DNA of 64,000 nt. Origin: Sporosarcina jeotgali. GTDB lineage: Bacteria; Bacillota; Bacilli; Bacillales_A; Planococcaceae. This document shows positions 45,880-54,529 of this stretch, in pieces. Every line of letters begins with the position of its first letter. Position 1 is the stretch's first letter. The notes under the pieces were generated by a model. The model had not been told where the DNA came from, did no database searches, and worked only from the letters and a program-made list of their open reading frames with translations. Where the stretch lies: the NCBI RefSeq assembly GCF_033304595.1, contig NZ_CP116341.1, positions 1,159,001-1,223,000 on the forward strand, given 5' to 3'. A program made the position numbers and the translations under genes.

Positions 45880-47187
45880 ATGGAGAAAATAGACATGATC
45901 ACAGCTGCCTTTAATGGAGAAGCTTTGAATGGAACAATTCGAGTTCCAGGTGACAAATCAATTTCGCATCGTGCTGTCATGCTCGGCGCAATCGCAAAAG
46001 GGAAAACAACGATTAGTGGCTTCCTAGCCGGTGAAGACTGTCTTTCCACCATTCGGATTTTCTCTCAGCTCGGAGTGGAGATTGAAAGAAACGGTTCGGA
46101 TGTAAGTGTCACAAGTCCGGGCATCAGCGGATGGAAAAACCCTGTAGAAGCGCTGGACGCTGGGAATTCGGGAACCACGGCTAGATTATTGCTTGGTATT
46201 CTAGCGGGATCATCAGTTACTGCTGAAATTACGGGAGATCGTTATTTACGTAAACGGCCAATGCGCCGTGTAACCGCCCCGTTAAATGAAATGAATGCTA
46301 GATTCAAAGGGAACACTGAAACTGAGACGTTGCCAGTGACAGTGGAAGGTACTAAGCTTAAAGCCATGTCCTATGAGATGCCTATTGCAAGTGCACAAGT
46401 TAAATCAGCTATTTTGTTTGCCGGTTTATCTGCAGAAGGAACGACACTAGTTACTGAAAAAGCTGTTTCCCGTGACCATACAGAAAGAATGCTTCGCCAG
46501 TTCGGTGCCAGCGTCCAATCTGAAGAAACTTCAGTCTCCATTGCTGGCGGTCAGTCTTTGCAAGCGTGTGACGTAAAAGTACCGGGAGATATTTCTTCAG
46601 CAGCTTTTTTCATGTGTGCTGCAGCAATGGTTCCAGGGAGCAAGATTACTTTTCTTGAAGTAGGTCTCAATCCTACCCGTACTGGGATTATCGACGTTTT
46701 GCAAGAGATGGGGGCGAAAGTATCCTTTGGTGAAAGGGTTAATGGAGAAGGCGAGCCATATGGCGAGTTAACGGTAGAATCATCTGATTTACATGCAATT
46801 GAAATTAGCGGCGCAATGATTCCGCGGCTTATCGATGAATTGCCTGTGATTGCATTACTCGCAACACAAGCAACGGGTACAACGGTCATTAAAGATGCTG
46901 AAGAACTTCGAGTGAAAGAAACAGACAGAATCGAAGCAGTTTGTTCAGAATTACAAAAGTTAGGCGCCATCATAGAGCCAACACCTGACGGCATGCGCAT
47001 TACAGGTCCAACCAAGCTGACTGGCGGAATGCTGCGTTCACATGGTGATCATCGATTGGGGATGATGGCTGCGATTTCATCTGTAGTAGCGGATGGACCG
47101 GTACAGATAGAAGATGCTTCTTGTATAAATGTTTCTTATCCGGGATTCTTTGAACATCTGGATTCATTGACTCGTTCGAAACACTAA
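45880..47187 (+). CDS. aroA: 3-phosphoshikimate 1-carboxyvinyltransferase (EPSP synthase)
   Basis: A 435-residue enzyme joining shikimate 3-phosphate and PEP. Motifs: VPGDKSISHRAVMLGAIA, LDAGNSGTTARLLLG, YLRKRPMRRV and RVKETDRI. In the glyphosate-relevant loop it reads LDAGNSGTTARLL, the class II-like form common in Bacillales. ATG 45880 follows GGAGGT at 7 bases; the frame reaches back into tyrA. Last gene of the aromatic group. Confidence 0.96.
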   Translation: MEKIDMITAAFNGEALNGTIRVPGDKSISHRAVMLGAIAKGKTTISGFLAGEDCLSTIRIFSQLGVEIERNGSDVSVTSPGISGWKNPVEALDAGNSGTTARLLLGILAGSSVTAEITGDRYLRKRPMRRVTAPLNEMNARFKGNTETETLPVTVEGTKLKAMSYEMPIASAQVKSAILFAGLSAEGTTLVTEKAVSRDHTERMLRQFGASVQSEETSVSIAGGQSLQACDVKVPGDISSAAFFMCAAAMVPGSKITFLEVGLNPTRTGIIDVLQEMGAKVSFGERVNGEGEPYGELTVESSDLHAIEISGAMIPRLIDELPVIALLATQATGTTVIKDAEELRVKETDRIEAVCSELQKLGAIIEPTPDGMRITGPTKLTGGMLRSHGDHRLGMMAAISSVVADGPVQIEDASCINVSYPGFFEHLDSLTRSKH

Positions 47188-47225
47188 TCGATTTTTGTAT
47201 ACAACGTGTTAAAAAAGGAGAAACT

Positions 47226-48497
47226 ATGGAGCAGGTACAACAGTTAGAAAACATGATTACGAATGGCAATCTGCAAGGGATTGAAGAGACAGTAAAGCAA
47301 CTGACAAACAGCACTGAATTTGATGCGGTTTATGACAGCGCAACTCTTCTTATGGAGTACGGTCTCGTTCCTCAAGCGGATCAGTTATATGATGCGTTAC
47401 TTGCTCATATGCCAGATGCAGGGCAACTGAAAATAGATCGGGCAGAAGCTATGATGGCGCTGGGAAGAGAAGATGAAGCGCTCTTACTCTTAACGGATAT
47501 CCATTCAGAAGAAGAGGAATATCTTCAAGCACTCTTGTTGTTAGCTGATTATTATCAAACCATTGGAATGGCGGAAGTTGCACTTGCTAAAATTGAAGAA
47601 GCATCAGCTCTCGCTCCTGAAGAGCCGGTCATCCGTTTTGCAAAAGCAGAACTTCTGCTGGAGAGTGGCAAATATTCAGAGGCCGCCCGTCTTTATTTGC
47701 AGCTGAAAGAGCGCGGGGTGGATGAAGTTGGCGGAGCATCCATAGAAGCGCGCATTGCTGAGGCGTATAGCGCAGGTGCTGCATACGAAGAGGCGGTTCC
47801 TTACTACGAATCCTTATTAAAACAAGGCGATGTACTACCAGACACGCTTTTCGGGGCAGCTTACAGTCAGTATCAAAGTGGAAATCCGCAGCCGGCTTTG
47901 CGGCACTTGGATCAGTTAATCGATATGGATCCTGATTATTTCTCCGCATATATGCTTGCAGGTCAGGCAAGTCTGTTACTAGAAGAAAATGAAAAAGCGT
48001 TCACATTCTTTACAGAAGGAATACGCAGGGACGAATTCGATAAAGAACTTCATCTTGCTGCTGGTAAAGCGGCTTTGAAGTTAGGAAAATCCGATGCAGC
48101 AGAGCGGTACTTGGGTGATGCACTTGCATTAGATCCTGAATACGTAGAAGCACGAATCTCTCTGGCCTCTTTGTTTGAACAACAAGAGCAATACGAAAAC
48201 TTGCTTGAACTCCTTCGGGATACATCCGAAGAGCAATTGGAAATTCCTTTACTCGCTGCATTTAAAGCATATGCTGAGGAAAACTTGGAACGGTACACAG
48301 AGGCATACCATTCTTACGTTCTGGCATACACTGGCATGAAGGAAGATCCGGAATTTCTGGAAAGATACGCGAAATTCTTGCTAGAAGAAGGGAAACGATC
48401 GGAAGCGATGAACATTGTAAAGGAACTGGTGGCACTTGTACCGGATCATCCTGAATGGACATCATTTCTAGAGGATCAGGAAGAAGAGGAGGCGTAA
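47226..48497 (+). CDS. ypiA: TPR-repeat protein YpiA
   Basis: A 423-residue soluble protein made of about ten tetratricopeptide repeats over its full length. It lies between aroA and ypiB exactly as in B. subtilis and has the same length as YpiA there. A protein-protein scaffold role is likely; nothing specific is known to me. Stop is one base before the start of ypiB, whose ribosome site AGGAGG lies in its last codons. Confidence 0.88.
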   Translation: MEQVQQLENMITNGNLQGIEETVKQLTNSTEFDAVYDSATLLMEYGLVPQADQLYDALLAHMPDAGQLKIDRAEAMMALGREDEALLLLTDIHSEEEEYLQALLLLADYYQTIGMAEVALAKIEEASALAPEEPVIRFAKAELLLESGKYSEAARLYLQLKERGVDEVGGASIEARIAEAYSAGAAYEEAVPYYESLLKQGDVLPDTLFGAAYSQYQSGNPQPALRHLDQLIDMDPDYFSAYMLAGQASLLLEENEKAFTFFTEGIRRDEFDKELHLAAGKAALKLGKSDAAERYLGDALALDPEYVEARISLASLFEQQEQYENLLELLRDTSEEQLEIPLLAAFKAYAEENLERYTEAYHSYVLAYTGMKEDPEFLERYAKFLLEEGKRSEAMNIVKELVALVPDHPEWTSFLEDQEEEEA

Positions 48498-48498
48498 G

Positions 48499-49053
48499 AT
48501 GGAAGCCATGATTCCTGTCGCTGCCAAAAAAGATTTCATTAGGTGGTTTTTAAAGCGCTATCGTTTAAAGCGCCGGGAATGTGTCTGGATTTTGAATTAC
48601 TTATTAAGCCATGAGAAGATTTTGAGAAATGTCCATTTCACAGACGACGCACATTTTTGTCCAAGGGCGATGGTGATTTCGACAACAGACTCGAATGGTG
48701 TGCCTTTCAGATTTTACAAGGGGAGTCTGATGACAACGGATGCGGAGAAGTCGTTTCACGATTTGCGATTGCATCCGGATGAAAAAATGTTCATTCAGCT
48801 TAACTTCCTAAAGAGCAATAGTTCACCGCAATATGCGAGTGTACTTGAAGAGAATCCGTATTTTCCAATGGATCAGCAAGTCAGTGAACGGGATCGCCAA
48901 ATTGCTCAGCAGCTGTTAAAGGAAAGTGTAACAACGATGACGAAAGAAACACTAATGAAGCATGTGGATGAAGCACTTGATGCTAATGATGAAGAGCAAT
49001 TTTTGGCACTATCTGCTATGCTGAATGAATTGAAAGTATTTGAAGAGCGCTGA
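48499..49053 (+). CDS. ypiB: UPF0302 family protein YpiB
   Basis: A 184-residue soluble protein of the UPF0302 family, with a conserved N-terminal part (AKKDFIRWFLKRYRLKRRECVWILNYL) and a C-terminal acidic IDEAL-like segment (ALDANDEEQFLALSAMLNEL). It lies in the ypiA-ypiB-ypiF-qcrABC order of B. subtilis. Function is unknown to me. Confidence 0.88.
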   Translation: MEAMIPVAAKKDFIRWFLKRYRLKRRECVWILNYLLSHEKILRNVHFTDDAHFCPRAMVISTTDSNGVPFRFYKGSLMTTDAEKSFHDLRLHPDEKMFIQLNFLKSNSSPQYASVLEENPYFPMDQQVSERDRQIAQQLLKESVTTMTKETLMKHVDEALDANDEEQFLALSAMLNELKVFEER

Positions 49054-49075
49054 CTCCATCTACTATGATGGAGTC
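49052..49075 (+). terminator. Possible terminator or attenuator after ypiB
   Basis: GACTCCATC/GATGGAGTC is a perfect 9-bp stem with a 6-base loop that includes the ypiB stop, but the following tail (ATTCTTCTCT) is weak. It may reduce readthrough into ypiF. Confidence 0.45.
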
Positions 49076-49102
49076 ATTCTTCTCTAGGAAAGGTCGGATA
49101 TA

Positions 49103-49549
49103 ATGAATTGGAACGCTTCTGACATGAATTTGTTTCTGCAGCAAAAAGAGTACATAGATACATTGGTAGTTCCGCTTCTAAAAGTGGAGACTGTTGAAGA
49201 ACGCATGAAGGCGAGCGCATCATCAACTGATTTCCTCATGAATTTAGCGGACTATTTAGAACTGCAATTTAAAGGACGAATTATGGTTGCGCCGCCTTTT
49301 GCATACACACCTTCCATGGAGCTGCAACAATTTGGTGAAGTGCTGTCAGATGACCTCTCCAAATCTTCTTTTAAACATATTTTTTATATGACAACGGATT
49401 CTCAATGGACAAGCATTGAAATGCCAGGAAAAGTATTATGGCTGCCCGCCATTCCAATTGAAAATATGGATGATCGGCTAAAACAATCTATTTTAGAGGA
49501 CCAATTGAAGCAGCTGTTACCTCAATTAACTGAGGAATGGATAAAATAG
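49103..49549 (+). CDS. ypiF: DUF2487 family protein YpiF
   Basis: A 148-residue soluble protein located just before qcrA as in B. subtilis ypiF. It has no membrane segment and no motif that I can tie to a reaction. The start ATG 49103 follows AAAGGTCGG. No terminator is seen between it and qcrA, but qcrA has its own promoter. Confidence 0.8.
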   Translation: MNWNASDMNLFLQQKEYIDTLVVPLLKVETVEERMKASASSTDFLMNLADYLELQFKGRIMVAPPFAYTPSMELQQFGEVLSDDLSKSSFKHIFYMTTDSQWTSIEMPGKVLWLPAIPIENMDDRLKQSILEDQLKQLLPQLTEEWIK

Positions 49550-49566
49550 GTAATCAGTAGAAGGAA

Positions 49567-49608
49567 TTGTGAATTGTAATTGAGAAAAATTCATTATTTG
49601 TTCACAAA
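49567..49608. promoter_or_regulatory. Candidate ResD-type half-sites upstream of qcrA
   Basis: TTGTGAAT (49567-49574) and TTCACAAA (49601-49608, reading TTTGTGAA on the - strand) face each other, 60-100 bases upstream of the expected qcrA transcription start. They match the TTTGTGAA-like half-sites given for ResD, and qcrABC is a known ResDE target in B. subtilis. Confidence 0.45.
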
Positions 49609-49632
49609 CAGAAAACGCGCACAAATGCAACG

Positions 49633-49661
49633 TTGAATTTCAAGTGACGGTAGGATATTAT
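49633..49661 (+). promoter_or_regulatory. Sigma-A promoter of qcrABC
   Basis: TTGAAT, a 17-base spacer and TATTAT lie 75 bases before the qcrA start, giving a leader of about 65 bases. Confidence 0.6.
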
Positions 49662-49735
49662 AGATATGTCCTAGTATTAACAATTAGCAAAAGTATGTCC
49701 GTTGGACTGACTTTGGAGTAAGAGGAGGGAAATGA

Positions 49736-50239
49736 ATGAGCAGCAAAGTGTCTAGACGCCAATTCCTTAACTACACATTGATGGGTGTCGGCGGATTCAT
49801 GGTCTCAGCAGCAGCAATGCCAATGATTCGCTTTGCAATTGACCCGGTTTTAGCATCATCAGAAGGTGGCGATTTTATCCCAACGGATCAAAAAGCAGAT
49901 GATGTTACAGAAACGCCAGTACGCGTCGATTATACGATCAAAGACCGTAAAGATGCTTGGTACAAATCAGACGTTTCAAACACTGCTTGGGTCTATAAAG
50001 ATGGCGATAAAATCATCGCACTATCTCCTGTTTGTAAACATTTAGGTTGTACAGTAAACTGGGCAGGCGATGATACACACCCTAACGAGTACTTCTGTCC
50101 TTGTCATGGAGGCCGCTATGAGAAGAACGGTAAGAACGTTCCCGGTACTCCGCCAACTGGTCCACTTGACCAGTATGAAGTTGAAGTTATTGACGGCCTT
50201 GTCCATCTCGGTAAAACAATGCCGAACACATTAGTCTAA
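49736..50239 (+). CDS. qcrA: Menaquinol:cytochrome c reductase, Rieske subunit
   Basis: A 167-residue Rieske 2Fe-2S protein of the bc-type complex. Ligands are C100 and H102 in CKHLGC and C121 and H124 in CPCHGG; C105 and C123 form the expected disulfide. The N-terminus SRRQFLNYTLMGVGGFMVSA is a twin-arginine-like uncleaved anchor, so the folded, cluster-bearing domain is probably exported by Tat. First gene of qcrABC. Confidence 0.97.
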   Translation: MSSKVSRRQFLNYTLMGVGGFMVSAAAMPMIRFAIDPVLASSEGGDFIPTDQKADDVTETPVRVDYTIKDRKDAWYKSDVSNTAWVYKDGDKIIALSPVCKHLGCTVNWAGDDTHPNEYFCPCHGGRYEKNGKNVPGTPPTGPLDQYEVEVIDGLVHLGKTMPNTLV

Positions 50240-50261
50240 TTAGTCAGGGGGTACAATCAAA

Positions 50262-50936
50262 TTGATGAACAAAATTTATGATTGGGTCGATGAACGGCTT
50301 GATATCACCCCGATTTGGCGCGATATCGCTGATCATGAAGTACCCGAACACGTAAACCCCGCACATCATTTTTCTGCATTCATCTATTGTTTCGGAGGAT
50401 TGACATTCTTCGTCACGGTAATCCAAATCTTATCTGGTATGTTCCTTACAATGTATTACACACCGGATATAGAAAATGCTTGGAAATCCGTTTATTATCT
50501 TCAAAACGAAGTTGCTTACGGAGAAATCGTGCGTGGTATGCACCACTGGGGAGCCTCTCTCGTAATTGTAATGATGTTCCTACATACATTACGTGTATTC
50601 TTTACAGGTGCTTATAAGAAGCCTCGTGAATTGAACTGGGTTGTCGGCGTTCTTTTGTTCGTTGTCATCTTAGGTCTTGGATTCACAGGATACTTATTGC
50701 CATGGGATATGAAAGCTTTATTTGCTACAAAAGTAGGAATTGAGATTGCAGGTTCTGTTCCGTTTATAGGTGAGTGGATTAAGATCCTTCTTGCAGGAGA
50801 CGCGACGATCCTTGGAGCTCAAACGTTAACGCGATTCTTTGCGATCCACGTATTCTTCCTGCCTGCAGCACTTCTTGGATTGCTTGCAGCACACTTTATC
50901 ATGATCAGAAGACAAGGTATTTCCGGACCGTTGTAA
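50262..50936 (+). CDS. qcrB: Menaquinol:cytochrome c reductase, cytochrome b subunit
   Basis: A 224-residue b6-type cytochrome with four membrane helices. Haem-binding histidines lie in MHHWGASLVIVMMFLHTLRV and in the last long helix (FFAIHVFFLP). TTG 50262 is chosen because it gives the B. subtilis length (224) and N-terminus (MMNKIYDW against MLNKIYDW) and follows AGGGGGT; ATG 50265 is the alternative. Confidence 0.97.
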   Translation: MMNKIYDWVDERLDITPIWRDIADHEVPEHVNPAHHFSAFIYCFGGLTFFVTVIQILSGMFLTMYYTPDIENAWKSVYYLQNEVAYGEIVRGMHHWGASLVIVMMFLHTLRVFFTGAYKKPRELNWVVGVLLFVVILGLGFTGYLLPWDMKALFATKVGIEIAGSVPFIGEWIKILLAGDATILGAQTLTRFFAIHVFFLPAALLGLLAAHFIMIRRQGISGPL

Positions 50937-50976
50937 AACACGGGAATCCTTGATTTCTCACTAAGGAGGGAACAAG

Positions 50977-51741
50977 ATGCAGCACGGAAAAGGTATGAAA
51001 TTCGTTGGAGATTCACGTATTAAATCGAATCGAATGTCCAACACACCTAAAGACTATTCCGAATATCCGGGTAAGACGGAAGCCTTCTGGCCAAACTTCC
51101 TTTTGAAAGAGTGGATGGTTGGAGCAATCTTCTTAACTGGATATTTGATTATTACACTTGCACATCCATCTCCGCTTGAGCGTCAAGCGGACCCTACGGA
51201 TACGACATACATTCCTCTTCCAGACTGGTACTTCCTATTTATGTACCAGTTGCTGAAGTATGAATTTGCGTCTGGTCCATTCAACGTCATTGGAGCAATT
51301 GTTGTTCCAGGACTTGCAGTGGGTGCACTTATGCTCGTTCCATTCATGGATACTTCGAAAGAACGCCGTCCATGGAAACGTCCATTGCCAACTGGCTTCA
51401 TGCTACTGGCATTTGCAGCAATTTTCTATCTGACATGGGAATCTGTAGTGAACCATGACTGGGAAAAAGCAGCGGCACAAGGAGCAATCGTTGAAGAAGT
51501 TGAATTCGACGAAACTGCGCCTGGCTATGAGATTTATACGGGTTCGTCCTGTATCGGTTGTCACGGTGATCAGTTCCAAGGCGGATTGGGTCTTCCGCTG
51601 ACAGATACTGGCCTTGCACCTGAAGATATTGAAAAGATCGCTCATGACGGGATTGGTTCAATGCCTCCAGGTCAATGGGATGGTTCTGATGAAGATTTGA
51701 AAACGATGGCTGAGTTCATCTCGAATCTTGGAAAAGAATAA
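50977..51741 (+). CDS. qcrC: Menaquinol:cytochrome c reductase, fused subunit IV / cytochrome c
   Basis: A 254-residue fusion typical of Bacillales: N-terminal part with three membrane spans equal to subunit IV (about 40-155, with PDWYFLF), and a C-terminal outside cytochrome c domain. The haem site is C192-I-G-C195-H196, and M229 in GSMPPG is the likely sixth ligand. Haem attachment would need ResBC. Electrons go on to cytochrome c and a caa3-type oxidase, not encoded here. Confidence 0.97.
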   Translation: MQHGKGMKFVGDSRIKSNRMSNTPKDYSEYPGKTEAFWPNFLLKEWMVGAIFLTGYLIITLAHPSPLERQADPTDTTYIPLPDWYFLFMYQLLKYEFASGPFNVIGAIVVPGLAVGALMLVPFMDTSKERRPWKRPLPTGFMLLAFAAIFYLTWESVVNHDWEKAAAQGAIVEEVEFDETAPGYEIYTGSSCIGCHGDQFQGGLGLPLTDTGLAPEDIEKIAHDGIGSMPPGQWDGSDEDLKTMAEFISNLGKE

Positions 51742-51746
51742 CAAAG

Positions 51747-51773
51747 AGGGAGTCAGGAAACTGGCTCCTTTTT
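51747..51773 (+). terminator. Intrinsic terminator after qcrABC
   Basis: GGAGTCAG and CTGGCTCC form an 8-bp stem (one G-T pair) with a GAAA tetraloop, followed by five T. Confidence 0.85.
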
Positions 51774-51815
51774 CTATACATAGAAACGCATTCTGCAACA
51801 TATGGAGTGATAGAA

Positions 51816-52433
51816 TTGCAGCTGGCAATAACTTGGGTACGCATGACGTTGTTTCATAAATCATTCTTATGGATTCTTTTATTCATCAATATTGTTGGAA
51901 CGGTATACGGTTACGATTGGTACATGTGGCAGCTGGAAATTACAGAACCGATTTTTTGGATATTTGTACCGGATAGTCCAACAGCGAGTCTATTCTTCTG
52001 TTTTGTCATTATTGGCTGGCTGTTGAATACACACTTCAGATTATTCGAAGCTCTTGCACTCATTACCTTAGTGAAGTATGGGGTGTGGGCAGTTGTGATG
52101 AACTTGCTCACACTGAACGAAACAGGATCAATTGGAGCAGCCGGATGGATGCTTGTCATTTCTCATGGGGCTATGGCTCTGCAGGGAGTGCTATATTGGA
52201 GTAACTATAAATTCGGGTTCCTATCAATAATGATTGCTGCTATATGGACGTTGCATAATGACATCATAGACTATGTGTTTGGGCAGATGCCTATTTATGG
52301 GGACTTGATGAAGGTTATGGACAAAATTGGCTACTTCACTTTTTGGTTATCCATCGCTTGTATAGGACTCGCGGTATGGAATTGGAAGCGCCGTCATAAA
52401 ATTGTAACAGAGACTAGTCAGCTAGTATCTTAA
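51816..52433 (+). CDS. ypjA: DUF1405 membrane protein YpjA
   Basis: A 205-residue polytopic membrane protein with about six hydrophobic segments, rich in W, F and Y. It follows qcrC as in B. subtilis. Function is unknown; the neighbourhood suggests but does not show a link to respiration. TTG 51816 lies 5 bases after GGAGTGA and is preferred over GTG 51807, which lies inside that ribosome site. Confidence 0.82.
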   Translation: MQLAITWVRMTLFHKSFLWILLFINIVGTVYGYDWYMWQLEITEPIFWIFVPDSPTASLFFCFVIIGWLLNTHFRLFEALALITLVKYGVWAVVMNLLTLNETGSIGAAGWMLVISHGAMALQGVLYWSNYKFGFLSIMIAAIWTLHNDIIDYVFGQMPIYGDLMKVMDKIGYFTFWLSIACIGLAVWNWKRRHKIVTETSQLVS

Positions 52434-52492
52434 AAGTTGCGAGTCACTTTCAAGCACATTAAAATAGAGAGTAGAGAAAGGGTGAGAAACCG

Positions 52493-53164
52493 TTGAATTT
52501 CTTAGTGTATTTAGGCATCATTATTTTGCTGCCATTGTATGCACAGTTCAAAGTTAAAAGTACGTATAACAAGTATTCAAAGGTACGTTCTACATCTGGG
52601 ATGACCGGTGCTCAAGTTGCTCGTCTAATTTTAGATCACAATGGATTGCAAGATGTAAAAGTCGTTGAAACACAAGGAGTTTTAAGCGATCACTACAATC
52701 CGGTCACTAAAATTGTTGCGCTGTCGAGTCAGAACTATCACGAAGCATCTGTTGCAGGAACAGCTGTAGCCGCACACGAAGTGGGACACGCGATTCAAGA
52801 CAAAGAAGCGTATGCATTCCTTCGTTTTAGACATCGTCTAGCTCCTGTAGCCGGAATCACTTCGAATGCCAGCTGGTTCTTTATCATGGCGGGGCTGATT
52901 TTCTCGAGCATGAACAGTTTACTTGGAATCGGGATTATTATGATGGCAGTTGGAGTTGTTTTCCAGGTTGTCACATTGCCTGTTGAATTTAATGCTTCCA
53001 GCCGTGCTATGACTCAAATTGTGGAACTTGGAATCATTCGGAACGAAGAAGAACCCCATGCGAAAAAGGTATTAAGTGCAGCCGCAATGACTTATGTTGC
53101 AGCGACTGCCGTAGCAGTGCTTGAATTGCTTCGTCTTGTTACGATTTTTCTTAATCGGGACTAA
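52493..53164 (+). CDS. yugP: Zinc metallopeptidase, YugP family
   Basis: A 223-residue membrane protease of the Zn-peptidase-2 (DUF2268-unrelated, YugP-like) family. The zinc site H95-E-V-G-H99 (AAHEVGHAIQ) is in the middle, with a membrane span before it (1-18) and two or three after it (about 117-155 and 200-218). N-x-x-S/x-R in EFNASSRAM is also typical. TTG 52493 follows AAAGGGTGAG. B. subtilis has ypjB at this place and yugP elsewhere, so this is a local difference. The target is unknown. Confidence 0.85.
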   Translation: MNFLVYLGIIILLPLYAQFKVKSTYNKYSKVRSTSGMTGAQVARLILDHNGLQDVKVVETQGVLSDHYNPVTKIVALSSQNYHEASVAGTAVAAHEVGHAIQDKEAYAFLRFRHRLAPVAGITSNASWFFIMAGLIFSSMNSLLGIGIIMMAVGVVFQVVTLPVEFNASSRAMTQIVELGIIRNEEEPHAKKVLSAAAMTYVAATAVAVLELLRLVTIFLNRD

Positions 53165-53204
53165 AAAAACGCCCACGCTGATTGTCAGCGCTGGGCTTTT
53201 TTTT
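53163..53204. terminator. Bidirectional terminator between yugP and ypjC
   Basis: GCCCACGCTG and CAGCGCTGGGC form a stem with one bulged base, flanked by seven A on the left and eight T on the right, so it serves both convergent genes. Confidence 0.9.
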
Positions 53205-54087
53205 ATCGGGGAATCGGTTGTTTCTTATCATCTAAGGTAAAGCCTTCTCCCATAACATCATGAACGTCTGATACAGAGACGAAGGCATGCGGGTCTATTG
53301 AAGTGATGATATTTTTCATTCTCATAATTTCGTTTTTTGCAATGACACAGTATAAAATACTGCGATCTGCTTTTGTAAAGTGTCCATAACCTTTGAATAC
53401 GGTCACACCGCGATCCATTTCAAGAGCGATTTTGGTGGCTATGGCATCTTGATGATCTGAGATGATGAACGCACCCCTTGCAGCGTAGGCACCTTCTTGT
53501 ACGAAGTCAATGACACGAGCACCGACAAACAATGCAACCAGTGTGTACATAACAGAACGATGGTCAAGATAGACATACCACGAGACTAGGATAACTGCAG
53601 CATCAAACATAAACATCGTTTTACCGATGCTCCATCCCCAATGAATTTGTGCAAGGCGTGCGATAATATCTACACCGCCTGTAGTGCCTCCGAATCTGAA
53701 GATGATCCCGAGACCGACACCGACAAAAATCCCCGCAAATAACGAAACGAGGAACATGTCCCCTTCAAGATGGATATCGATCTGGTATTTCATAAACACT
53801 TTTAAAAATACAGAAACTGCGATTGTTCCTACTACCGTATAGGTAAATATTCGTTTACCAAGCATTTTCCATCCGATAATGAACATAGGAACATTGAGCA
53901 CTAAGTTCATAATTGCAGGATCCCATTTGAAAGCGAAAAATAGAATCAATGTAATTCCTGTAAAACCGCCTTCGGCTAACTCGTTTTGAATATTGAAATG
54001 AACGAGACCAAAGCTGAAAATGGCTGCACCGAGGACGATGAAAAACAAATTTTTAATCTTAATATCCTTGAACATATCCTTAAACAT
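53203..54087 (-). CDS. ypjC: YitT/DUF2179 family membrane protein (YpjC-like)
   Basis: A 294-residue protein with about five membrane spans in the first 190 residues (YitT_membrane) and a C-terminal soluble DUF2179 domain (GVTVFKGYGHFTKADRSIL). Transport or sensing has been suggested for the family but no function is settled. Start ATG at 54087 (- strand) follows AGGAGAGTG; M5 is an alternative. It is divergent from ypjD, matching the B. subtilis order ypjC-ypjD. Confidence 0.82.
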   Translation of the reverse strand: MFKDMFKDIKIKNLFFIVLGAAIFSFGLVHFNIQNELAEGGFTGITLILFFAFKWDPAIMNLVLNVPMFIIGWKMLGKRIFTYTVVGTIAVSVFLKVFMKYQIDIHLEGDMFLVSLFAGIFVGVGLGIIFRFGGTTGGVDIIARLAQIHWGWSIGKTMFMFDAAVILVSWYVYLDHRSVMYTLVALFVGARVIDFVQEGAYAARGAFIISDHQDAIATKIALEMDRGVTVFKGYGHFTKADRSILYCVIAKNEIMRMKNIITSIDPHAFVSVSDVHDVMGEGFTLDDKKQPIPR

Positions 54088-54138
54088 CCCATCACTCTCC
54101 TAAAAGCACTAGTGTTATTATCAGCCATCCAATATATT

Positions 54139-54167
54139 TTGACAATAGGAAGATGAATGAATACGAT
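54139..54167 (+). promoter_or_regulatory. Sigma-A promoter of the ypjD-dapB group
   Basis: A perfect TTGACA, a 17-base spacer and TACGAT lie 24 bases before the ypjD start. Confidence 0.78.
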
Positions 54168-54190
54168 AAGTAAAGAAAGGTGTGAGCGAG

Positions 54191-54529
54191 TTGAGTGAAC
54201 CAAAAACAATGTACACAATGCAAAAAGAGGTGGATGCATACATATCCAGCTTTAAAGAAGGATACTTTCCGCCAATGGAGCTCATCGCCCGTTTAACTGA
54301 AGAATTAGGTGAATTATCTCGGGAAGTACAGCACGTGCATGGGATGAAGAAAAAGAAAAGTTCCGAAAGTGCCAGCACGTTAACTGAAGAGACCGGAGAT
54401 TTGTTATTTGTCCTTATCTGTTTTGCGAACGCACAAGGAATCGAATTGACAGAAGCACTGGATACGGTTTTGAATAAGTTTAAAACACGGGATGCAGATC
54501 GCTGGACTAAAAAGGAGGAGATCGAATGA
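54191..54529 (+). CDS. ypjD: MazG-like nucleotide pyrophosphohydrolase YpjD
   Basis: A 112-residue all-alpha NTP-PPase family protein. The metal-binding pattern is visible as LTEELGELSREV (ExxE) and EETGDLLFVL (ExxD). It probably hydrolyses non-canonical nucleoside triphosphates; the substrate is not known. TTG 54191 matches the B. subtilis N-terminus (MSEKTM) and length (111); GTG 54182 is too close to the ribosome site AAAGG. Overlaps dapB by 4 bases. Confidence 0.88.
   Translation: MSEPKTMYTMQKEVDAYISSFKEGYFPPMELIARLTEELGELSREVQHVHGMKKKKSSESASTLTEETGDLLFVLICFANAQGIELTEALDTVLNKFKTRDADRWTKKEEIE

Noticed and set aside
46551..47015. 154-codon open frame on the - strand opposite aroA
   Set aside because: Entirely antisense to conserved aroA and low-complexity in composition; no start signal.
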